Assembly (NCBI GenBank): GCA_030152275.1
Contig: JASLHF010000143.1
Coordinates: forward strand, 1 to 20,309
Direction of reading: 5' to 3'
DNA: 20,309 bases
From: Acinetobacter sp.
Lineage (GTDB): Bacteria > Pseudomonadota > Gammaproteobacteria > Pseudomonadales > Moraxellaceae
Position numbers and translations under genes: made by a program. The stretch's first letter is position 1, and each line of letters begins with the position of its first letter. Positions 14,672 to 20,309 of the stretch are shown here, piece after piece. The notes beneath the pieces were generated by a model. It saw nothing but the letters and a program-made list of their open reading frames with translations, made no database searches and was not told the origin of the DNA.

Positions 14672-15240
14672 TGCGCTTAAAACTTGCTGCAGTCACTGCA
14701 ATTTTGCTTCCAAATACTTATGCATAAAGAAAATAACGTTTTTTCTATATATCAGTAATGTTTAAAATTTTGTCTGGGGCGATATTAGATTTAAAGACTA
14801 TGATCTGTGGTGGCCTTAAAATTATTCAAGGCTGCTTGGGGCTGTGGTATGCCATATCGTCAGCTATCTGTTAATGATACGAAAATTAAGTACTTGATCA
14901 GGTTTAGATAAGTATTTAATGTCATTGTATATATATTGCAATTACATTTTTGGGTTTAATTAAAAATAAATGTAAGACCTTTAAATTTTTTGTGCCGTTA
15001 TTCTTTGCTTGTTTAAGCAAAATGTATCCCAAAGGAATTTTTAATCAGCTGCTTGTTGTACATCTCTACAGAACAGCATTTTATGGCTTAGATTATCTGT
15101 AATACAGCAAATCTTATTGAAGGCTGAGCTGGATCATTTCTCATAGGCAACGATTCAAGTTGTAAAAAACGCTAAGCCAAGAGCCGAAATCATGGTTTTA
15201 TCGTGCAAAAAAAACATCACATTAAGCAAAAGGAGATGAT
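14672..15240. other. Gene-free region upstream of the TonB receptor
   Basis: About 570 AT-rich bases with no credible ORF, repeat or RNA that I can name. The regulatory part appears to be confined to the palindrome at 15249-15290. Confidence 0.6.
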
Positions 15241-15244
15241 CTTC

Positions 15245-15273
15245 TTAACTTTAAATAATTGTTATGTTATAAC
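15245..15273 (+). promoter_or_regulatory. Probable promoter of the TonB-dependent receptor gene
   Basis: TTAACT (15245-15250) and TATAAC (15268-15273) with 17-base spacing. The -10 hexamer lies at the centre of the palindromic operator, so bound repressor would block it. Confidence 0.5.
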
Positions 15274-15290
15274 ATAACAATTATTTAAAG
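15249..15290. promoter_or_regulatory. 42-base perfect palindrome with Zur-box-like core
   Basis: Twenty-one bases starting CTTTAAATAATTGTTATG are followed by their exact reverse complement, centred between 15269 and 15270. The core GTTATGTTATAACATAAC holds two overlapping copies of the gammaproteobacterial Zur motif TGTTATA-n-TATAACA, each with one mismatch (15260-15274 and 15265-15279). Beyond the palindrome the symmetry resumes after a small offset, AACTT on the left and AAGTTAAG on the right. It ends 21 bases before the receptor start. Zinc control is the best reading, not proven. Confidence 0.65.
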
Positions 15291-15311
15291 GGGTAAGTTA
15301 AGAGAAGATTT

Positions 15312-17675
15312 ATGAAATATACAGCGCTTATGAGTTTTATTGTGCTGGCAATTCAACAGCAGGCGCAAGCTGAGCAAGATGTGATGGTTTTAGAGCCATT
15401 ATTTGTGGTAGCCGGAAATGGAAATAACATATCGGATACTGTGGCCAAAGACCGTATTGAAACAGCCAATACTTTGGGAGATGCGCTTGACCATATTTCA
15501 GGAGTACAAAATACGTCTTTTGGCCCAAATTCAGGTGCACCGGTTATTCGCAGCTTAACAGGCAATCGGGTTGGAATTTTGGAAAATGGTCAAGCTGTAA
15601 ATGGCATGAATGCAATCAGTGGGGATATTAATATTCCCTTTGATCCGCTGTTTACACACAAGGTGATCGTTCATAAGGGCACAAACGCCGTCAGATATGG
15701 CGGTCATGCTATTGGCGGCAGTGTTGATATAGATAGCGGGATTATCTCTACAGCGCTGGAGGATAAAAGCAGTGCTGTAGAGTTGGCTTACCGCAAAGGG
15801 TTAAATGATTTTGATGCGCACGGTATACGTTTAAATATCAATAATCAAAAGAACTTTAGTACGAATCTTCAGTTTTCTTCGCAAAGTATTTCATCTTATA
15901 AAATATCGGGCGCAAGCAAAGCTTCGATATGTGAAACAGATGTTTTTCCCGCGGGCGGCGGCGTTAATTCTGCTTTGGCAGATGCCTGTCAAAAAGATGC
16001 AAGAATTAGCAATGTATTTAATAAAGCGCATAATCAATATTTAGACAAGCAGGTGTTGGAGCATATTGCGCGTGATCCAGACAGTTTTTATGATTATTAT
16101 GACGGTTTGGAGTCCGCTAAATACACCAATGACGCTATATCAAAACGTTATGTGAATGGTAAGCTGCAAACCTTTATTAATGATCCCAATCCTGACTATG
16201 CAGCAGGTACGGATAAGTATGCAGTTTATAAAAATAGCTATGACGTCACGCCCAATAACTATAAAAAAATGAGCAACAGCTATGCTAGAAACCAGAATGT
16301 GGCGCTTGGAACAACCTATTTTTTAGATCATGGCTATATTGGCATTAGTGCAGGCTACAATACCAGTGAATATGGTGTTCCTGGTTTTTCAATGCAGAAT
16401 CAGTCATTTCAAAATAGTTATGATGACGCTTTACCGGTAGGGGTTAAAATTAAACAAAACCGTATTGCTGTGGAAATGCTGCAGCTTGAACCTCTGGCCT
16501 GGCTCAATAGCTTGCAATTGAAAGCATCAAGATTATCGAATACGTCTGGTGAATATATTGGCGCCAGTAATGCAAATGAATATAAGTTTGATACAGATGC
16601 TGTGGAGGTTGTGCTGGAGCAAAAGCCTTTTAAACGTTTAAGCGGCAACACGGGAGCATTTTTAAGTACAAGAAACGTCAATGGCTCAGGCAGGCTGCGC
16701 TACTTACCTGATGTGAAGACTGACAGCTACGCATTGTTTAGTCAGCAAAAGCTGGATTTTAATCCGGTGGCTTTAGATGCCGGCTACCGTATAGAGCAGG
16801 TTAAACATGCGGTAAATGATCAAAGTTTTAAAACGTCACGCAATGCCGCCAATAGTGTGCTGAAAAATAAATCCTTTGATCTAAAGAGTTTTTATATCGG
16901 TGCTGAATATAAGCCAGTTAACGATCTAGATTTTCGGCTTCAATACAGCCATTCAGAACGTGCGCCAGAAATAAACGAACTATATGCGAGCAATCCGCAC
17001 TATTCAATCATGACCCAAGAAGAGGGAAATCAGGCGCTGAATCCTGAAAAAATGAATGGCATTGAACTAATCAGCAGTTTGCATTTAGATGCTGCCAATG
17101 TTAAAGCGACACTATATCAAATGGATTTTGAAAACTATTTGTATTTGTCACATTCTGGTGCGTCAATGCACAATCGTTTACCTCTAAAGTATTGGAAACA
17201 AACAGATACACGGGTGAATGGTTTTGAATTGGACATGGACTATACTTTTTATCTGAACCGTTTAGGTGATCTTAAATTTAGCCTATTTGCGGATTTGGTT
17301 AAAAATAAGGCTACAGATCCTGACCGTTTGCGTCTTGCTAATGATGGCGTGTATTTGCCTAATATGCCCACCAACCGTTATGGTGCGGCAGTCGAATGGA
17401 ACCACAACAGCTGGTCGGCGCGGCTGTCTAACATTTACTATGATCAGCCCAAATATTTAGGCAAAAATGTCAGTGAGGAACTCCCATTGCCAGCTTACAA
17501 TCTGCTGGATTTGAATATTCGAAGAAATCTAAAACTTAAAAAAGTCGGTGTCGAGCTGTTTATCAATGGTTCAAATTTGCTGAATGAAGATGCACGCCCG
17601 CAAAACTCTCCACTCAAATACATCGCGCCACTCCCAGGCCGAGGGTTTCAGTTTGGTGTGACGGCACATCTTTAA
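15312..17675 (+). CDS. TonB-dependent outer-membrane receptor, probably ZnuD-like zinc receptor (787 aa)
   Basis: An outer-membrane gated channel driven by TonB. The signal peptide ends IQQQAQA before EQDV (residue 20/21). A hydrophobic LEPLFVVAG (about 27-35) near the mature N-terminus may be the TonB box. The plug runs to about 150, with APVIRSLTGNRVGILENGQAV and VIVHKGTNAVRYGGHAIGGSVDI. The remaining 640 residues are the barrel, with SHSERAPEINELYASNPHY typical of the ZnuD/MnoT-like metal receptor group and a closing LPGRGFQFGVTAHL. Two Cys in an early loop (SICETD and DACQKD) could form a disulfide. The Zur-like palindrome over the promoter favours zinc; manganese or another ligand is possible. 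ATG 15312 follows AGAGAAG. It ends before a terminator at 17687 and appears monocistronic. Confidence 0.85.
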   Translation: MKYTALMSFIVLAIQQQAQAEQDVMVLEPLFVVAGNGNNISDTVAKDRIETANTLGDALDHISGVQNTSFGPNSGAPVIRSLTGNRVGILENGQAVNGMNAISGDINIPFDPLFTHKVIVHKGTNAVRYGGHAIGGSVDIDSGIISTALEDKSSAVELAYRKGLNDFDAHGIRLNINNQKNFSTNLQFSSQSISSYKISGASKASICETDVFPAGGGVNSALADACQKDARISNVFNKAHNQYLDKQVLEHIARDPDSFYDYYDGLESAKYTNDAISKRYVNGKLQTFINDPNPDYAAGTDKYAVYKNSYDVTPNNYKKMSNSYARNQNVALGTTYFLDHGYIGISAGYNTSEYGVPGFSMQNQSFQNSYDDALPVGVKIKQNRIAVEMLQLEPLAWLNSLQLKASRLSNTSGEYIGASNANEYKFDTDAVEVVLEQKPFKRLSGNTGAFLSTRNVNGSGRLRYLPDVKTDSYALFSQQKLDFNPVALDAGYRIEQVKHAVNDQSFKTSRNAANSVLKNKSFDLKSFYIGAEYKPVNDLDFRLQYSHSERAPEINELYASNPHYSIMTQEEGNQALNPEKMNGIELISSLHLDAANVKATLYQMDFENYLYLSHSGASMHNRLPLKYWKQTDTRVNGFELDMDYTFYLNRLGDLKFSLFADLVKNKATDPDRLRLANDGVYLPNMPTNRYGAAVEWNHNSWSARLSNIYYDQPKYLGKNVSEELPLPAYNLLDLNIRRNLKLKKVGVELFINGSNLLNEDARPQNSPLKYIAPLPGRGFQFGVTAHL

Positions 17676-17686
17676 TAGGATGTATG

Positions 17687-17717
17687 ATGTAGGGCACTTG
17701 AGGGTGCTCTACATTTT
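17687..17717 (+). terminator. Terminator of the receptor gene
   Basis: Stem ATGTAGGGCAC / GTGCTCTACAT (one G-T wobble), TTGAGG loop, then TTT. It points in the plus direction; the reverse strand lacks a T run. Confidence 0.75.
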
Positions 17718-17744
17718 AAAAGCAGATGGCACTGCAACACTGTA

Positions 17745-18338
17745 TTAAGTAAACATTTGAGGCGTGGCAATAATATCTTGCTGAATATCCATCCAAGATA
17801 TATAGCCGTTGGAAATATCATAAATGGCCGGAATAACCCGAACGGATTGTTCAATGGCAGCTTGATGCTTTCCAAGCGCGTGATCAAGCATGCGCGCTGT
17901 AGCGAGAGTATGATTTTTAATTGAGTCTTCGGTATTTCCGTTTAAGACAATGTTGTCATCAATTTGCTGAATCAAGTCCCGCAAAGGGCCATTCATTTTT
18001 TTATTGTGATGCGCAGCGGTAACTGCGCCGCAGCCAGTATGTCCTAAAATAACAATTAGCGGTGTTTTTAAATGCTGAATAGCATATTGAATACTGCCCA
18101 AAACTGATGTATCGCTTACATTGCCGGCATTTTGAATAACAAATAAATGGCCTAAGCTTTGATCGAAAATAATATCAGGCGAAACTCTTGAGTCTGAACA
18201 GCAAAGAATGACTGCAAAAGGATTCTGGGCTTCTGATAGGGTCTGCAAGTCATGGTGTAAAACATGATTCATTTTGTTTTGAATAAAACGGCTATTGCCA
18301 TCTTTAAGAATAGTAAGCGCTTCTTGCCAAGTCTGCAA
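17745..18338 (-). CDS. Beta-class carbonic anhydrase (about 197 aa)
   Basis: A cytosolic zinc enzyme interconverting CO2 and bicarbonate. Counting from the longest frame, the zinc ligands are Cys54 in CCSDSRV (with the Asp-Arg dyad Asp56/Arg58), His107 and Cys110 in LGHTGCGAV. FVIQNAGNVSD (73-83) and SIQYAIQHLKTPLIVILGH complete the signature. The N-terminus WQEALTILKDGNSRF is the usual start of bacterial forms. There is no signal peptide. I choose TTG 18338 because AAGGA lies eight bases upstream; an in-frame TTG at 18359 would add seven residues (giving MIYKDYL...) but has no ribosome site. Neither start is ATG. It is convergent with the TonB receptor. Confidence 0.92.
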   Translation of the reverse strand: MQTWQEALTILKDGNSRFIQNKMNHVLHHDLQTLSEAQNPFAVILCCSDSRVSPDIIFDQSLGHLFVIQNAGNVSDTSVLGSIQYAIQHLKTPLIVILGHTGCGAVTAAHHNKKMNGPLRDLIQQIDDNIVLNGNTEDSIKNHTLATARMLDHALGKHQAAIEQSVRVIPAIYDISNGYISWMDIQQDIIATPQMFT

Positions 18339-18380
18339 AAGATAATCCTTATATATCAAATAGCACGATGATGCATGCAG

Positions 18381-18413
18381 TCTTAAATAGATATTTTTAG
18401 TGTATATTTAAGA
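18381..18413. promoter_or_regulatory. Inverted repeat upstream of the carbonic anhydrase gene
   Basis: TCTTAAATA (18381-18389) and TATTTAAGA (18405-18413), nine bases each with a 15-base spacer, lie about 45 bases before the start. The minus strand has TATACA (18406-18401) within it, a possible -10. This could be an operator; the regulator is unknown. Confidence 0.35.
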
Positions 18414-18616
18414 GTCCAGCATTGTTGACCTAATAATAGTTTTAAACTGCCAAAAGGTTTATCTATACGGCTAAAATATATCACTATTTTTCGACAATAA
18501 ATATTATGGATTATTGTAAAATACAAATTAGTTAAAGTTCGAGTGAAATTCTATAAATACAAAAATCTAGGAAGCGCTGGCTGTATAGCGATTAAGTTAA
18601 CATATAAGAGAACAAA

Positions 18617-18946
18617 TTAAGCTGTCATTTTACGGCAGACAATTGCACATTTTAGGCATATCTTAGCGCATTCCTGACAGTGTTTATGGTTATGTTTACT
18701 GCATTCATCGGCACAGGCTTCACATGCCAATGCACAAATATTGCAGATTTCTTTTAAGAATTGTGAGTTTCGCTGTTCTGATTTTGCGCATAATATGCAA
18801 ATATCTGAGCATTCCATGCACTTTTTTATGCAGTCGCGCATCATTTTAATATGTTTTTCATCTAAGCATTCTGCAATGCAGCTGGTGCAAGCTAAAGAAC
18901 AGATTGAACATATTTCTGCACATTTTGAAAAACTTAATGTGTCCAT
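18617..18946 (-). CDS. Cys-rich four-helix-bundle copper-storage-type protein (109 aa)
   Basis: The protein has 21 Cys in 109 residues, spaced as CxxxC and CxxC along predicted helices: 9-13-16-20-23-27, 39-43-46-50-53, 68-71-75-78-82, and 90-93-97-100-104. This is the pattern of the Csp/DUF326 four-helix copper-binding family, in which the bundle core is lined with Cys that hold many Cu(I) ions. There is no signal peptide, so it is the cytosolic (Csp3-like) form. His85, 87 and 89 (SKHNHKHC) lie near the last helix and could help load metal. Start: ATG 18946, with AAAGG eight bases upstream. A terminator separates it from the DUF2171 gene. Copper binding is inferred from the family. Confidence 0.9.
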   Translation of the reverse strand: MDTLSFSKCAEICSICSLACTSCIAECLDEKHIKMMRDCIKKCMECSDICILCAKSEQRNSQFLKEICNICALACEACADECSKHNHKHCQECAKICLKCAIVCRKMTA

Positions 18947-18993
18947 ATAAAATACCTTTTATCTTTTTTACTCTATGTTGATGTTTTTATAAT

Positions 18994-19023
18994 GAAAAGA
19001 AAGCCTTCAAAATGAAGACTTTC
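18994..19023 (-). terminator. Terminator of the DUF2171 gene
   Basis: On the minus strand GAAAGTCTTCA pairs with TGAAGGCTTTC (one mismatch) with a TTT loop, followed by TTTT. It lies between the DUF2171 stop and the copper-protein start, though read-through could join them. Confidence 0.65.
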
Positions 19024-19039
19024 GGGGGCAGTGTCAGAA

Positions 19040-19273
19040 TTATATTTCTGCCCAATTATCTCTAACTTCTTGCGCATCCTTGGTCAGCACGATTTTATTG
19101 TCTGTTGCTTCACTCACCCAAGATATAGGAATTAAGTGATGATGGCCATCGCCGTGTTTGGTTAATTTAATTTGGTCTTTGCCTTCTACATGGTCTACAT
19201 CACCAACTTTTGTACCGCATGAAGCAATAACTTCGGCATGTTTTTTTATATTTTCAACACTAATAGCAGTCAT
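19040..19273 (-). CDS. DUF2171 domain protein (77 aa)
   Basis: A small cytosolic protein consisting of one DUF2171 domain, a PRC-barrel-like fold. Visible pattern: VENIKKHAEVIASCGTKVGDVDHVEGKDQIKLTK, then HGDGHHHLIPISWVSEATDNKIVLTKDAQEV and a closing NWAEI. The His cluster HGDGHHH (about 41-47) and a lone Cys19 could bind metal, but the His-His before IPISWV is common in this family. The function of DUF2171 is unknown; many are stress-linked. AGGAAAG lies upstream of ATG 19273. It stands next to the copper-storage-type gene in the same direction. Confidence 0.85.
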   Translation of the reverse strand: MTAISVENIKKHAEVIASCGTKVGDVDHVEGKDQIKLTKHGDGHHHLIPISWVSEATDNKIVLTKDAQEVRDNWAEI

Positions 19274-19385
19274 TTGTTACTTTCCTACTTAAATGTGATG
19301 GAGACGTTATATTAGGTGAAAATTTAAAACAAAGCCGACTTTAAGACAAAATAAAAACAAAAGGAACCTAAGTTAACTTTTAAGA

Positions 19386-19502
19386 ATGTTTGCTTACATT
19401 GTATTATTTGGAAATAATTTTATTTATGGAATTTTAGGCGTTATATTTTGGTTTTTTAAAACCATATGTAGATTGTTTTTTATGATGGGTGTTGTTGTTT
19501 AA
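19386..19502 (+). CDS. Weak candidate: very hydrophobic 38-aa ORF
   Basis: Reads MFAYIVLFGNNFIYGILGVI followed by a Phe/Trp-rich stretch and MMGVVV. There is one or two short spans, with a single Lys and Arg. The nearest AGGA motif is about 20 bases before the ATG, too far. AT-rich DNA yields such hydrophobic frames by chance, so I rate it low. Confidence 0.2.
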   Translation: MFAYIVLFGNNFIYGILGVIFWFFKTICRLFFMMGVVV

Positions 19503-19662
19503 AAATTTTTTAAATGCAAACATTAAGTTGGATAAAATGGAGCTTAAATGTAGTTTTATATTGAGTTAATTAACATGTCTGGGTTTTTTATAGGTGAGCT
19601 TTAAAGATCAATTCCCTAAAAATAAATTTGGTCTGAAATACAAAAAGGGCTTTTACTGATGA

Positions 19663-19869
19663 ATTTTTATATGTGGTTTATTTGCTATTCATAATTTTTT
19701 TAGCCGATTTAAAATACATATTCCTCTAATATTCTTTTTATGCCGTTCATATTTTAGCGCTATTCATTCAATTAATGCCAATATTATGATTGAGATGCAT
19801 GCTTTGGCGGCCTTAGCTCATAATTTTATTTTGAAAGATGAAACCTTAAAAAGCATGAAATTAAAATAG
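19663..19869 (+). pseudogene. Possible gene remnant without a start codon
   Basis: A frame open for 68 codons with no ATG, GTG or TTG near its beginning. The second half, from SAIHSINANIMIEMHAL to the stop, looks protein-like and has an internal ATG (19786) giving only 27 residues. It may be the tail of a decayed gene; no family is recognised. Confidence 0.2.
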
Positions 19870-20188
19870 TAACGTTTTATGCAATTTTAGGGATGATGTG
19901 CTGTCATACGATACAATTTCCTTATGAGTCAAAGTTGTTCGTTAGTTAAAACTAGAAGTCAATCAGTCGATATAGTATAAAAAATAAGAAAAATCTTTGG
20001 GTTTTTTAAAAGAAGTAAAGTATTGATAAATATATTTAAAAATAAATAACGGGTGGTTTTGAAACAATTCTTAATTCAATTTATTGCTGAACATTTAATT
20101 ATCTATCTAAAAATATGATAACATGTGCAGATTCTAAGCAATGGCTTTGATGGAGTCAGTCTTAATTTGCTTCATTTTTTATAGACGA

Positions 20189-20309
20189 ATGTATTCAATA
20201 TCTTCCGAAAAAATGATCGAGCATTCATCACTACAAGCCTGTTTTTTTCCGCATCTGGCGGATATCTTTTTTGATCAATTTAGATCTGTCTTACAAATAA
20301 AACGGAAAA
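20189..20309 (+). CDS. Possible 5' end of a gene running off the right edge
   Basis: A frame open from 20138 to the last base. The most protein-like start is ATG 20189 (MYSISSEKMIEHSSLQ), with other in-frame ATGs at 20141, 20150 and 20213. It continues ACFFPHLADIFFDQFRSV then LQIKRK at the edge. The aromatic/acidic segment followed by a basic one would suit a transposase or DNA-binding N-terminus, but this is only an impression. No start has a ribosome site. A small hairpin (TCCGC-ATCTG-GCGGA, 20248-20262, then a T run) lies within it and argues mildly against coding. Confidence 0.35.
   Translation, partial: MYSISSEKMIEHSSLQACFFPHLADIFFDQFRSVLQIKRK

Larger units (their letters stand above)
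19274..20137. other. AT-rich gene-poor region
   Basis: About 860 bases, visibly richer in A/T than the rest. No ORF has convincing coding character and ribosome site. Frames worth recording: a 38-codon hydrophobic ORF at 19386-19502, and a start-less open frame at 19663-19869 ending LAHNFILKDETLKSMKLK. This could be decayed sequence or a horizontally acquired spacer. Confidence 0.55.

Noticed and set aside
15236..15277. 13-codon ORF with AGGAG directly before its ATG, running into the palindrome
   Set aside because: The ribosome site is too close to the ATG and the region is better explained as promoter and operator.
17266..17460. Plus-strand 64-codon ORF within the receptor gene
   Set aside because: Out-of-frame overlap with barrel strands of the TonB receptor.

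Overview
The window looks like chromosomal DNA of an Acinetobacter-type gammaproteobacterium (Moraxellaceae). The reasons are the AT-rich base composition, many genes with A/T-rich spacers closed by short perfect hairpin terminators, and recognisable products: a PrpC C-terminus, an NAD-malic enzyme, a YddG-type exporter, DUF2147, DUF333/I78 and DUF2171 proteins, and a flavoprotein/PepSY/ApbE cluster. The species cannot be fixed from sequence reading alone. I see no rRNA, tRNA, CRISPR array or complete insertion sequence.

Left part (1-5480): the 3' half of prpC (2-methylcitrate synthase) runs in from the left edge and ends at a strong bidirectional terminator. Then come two minus-strand genes, a secreted protein of unknown function and a divergent CinA/PncC-like domain protein. 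A run of small plus-strand genes follows: a 77-aa hypothetical, a 37-aa single-span membrane peptide, a possible 31-codon leader ORF, a 72-aa lipoprotein, a DUF333+I78 lipoprotein, a 61-aa membrane protein and a 74-aa soluble protein. Most are monocistronic with their own terminators.

Centre (5446-10288): a compact redox locus. A divergent promoter region at 6387-6489 carries a very good Fur-box match over a sigma70-like promoter. To the left is a DUF4198 periplasmic protein whose predicted mature N-terminus is histidine. To the right is a three-gene operon: ApbE (FMN transferase) fused to DUF2271, a short PepSY-type membrane protein, and a membrane-anchored flavodoxin/FAD/NAD(P)H reductase. 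Together they could carry electrons from NAD(P)H through flavins and the membrane to the periplasm under iron limitation, plausibly for ferric or siderophore-iron reduction. This is the most interesting system in the window; its function here is inferred. The reductase gene carries a perfect in-frame 36-bp tandem duplication.

Right part (10257-18360): a DUF2147 secreted protein and a YddG-like exporter on the minus strand, then maeA after a long gene-free upstream region, then a TonB-dependent receptor. The receptor's promoter lies within a 42-bp perfect palindrome whose core resembles a Zur box, suggesting a zinc (ZnuD-like) receptor. Convergent to it is a beta-carbonic anhydrase, a zinc enzyme.

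Right end (18617-20309): a cytosolic Cys-rich four-helix copper-storage-type protein (21 Cys in 109 aa) and a DUF2171 protein, both minus strand, followed by about 1 kb of very AT-rich DNA with no confident gene. At the edge an open frame enters that may be the start of a further gene. Metal handling (Fe, Zn, Cu) recurs through the right two thirds of the window.
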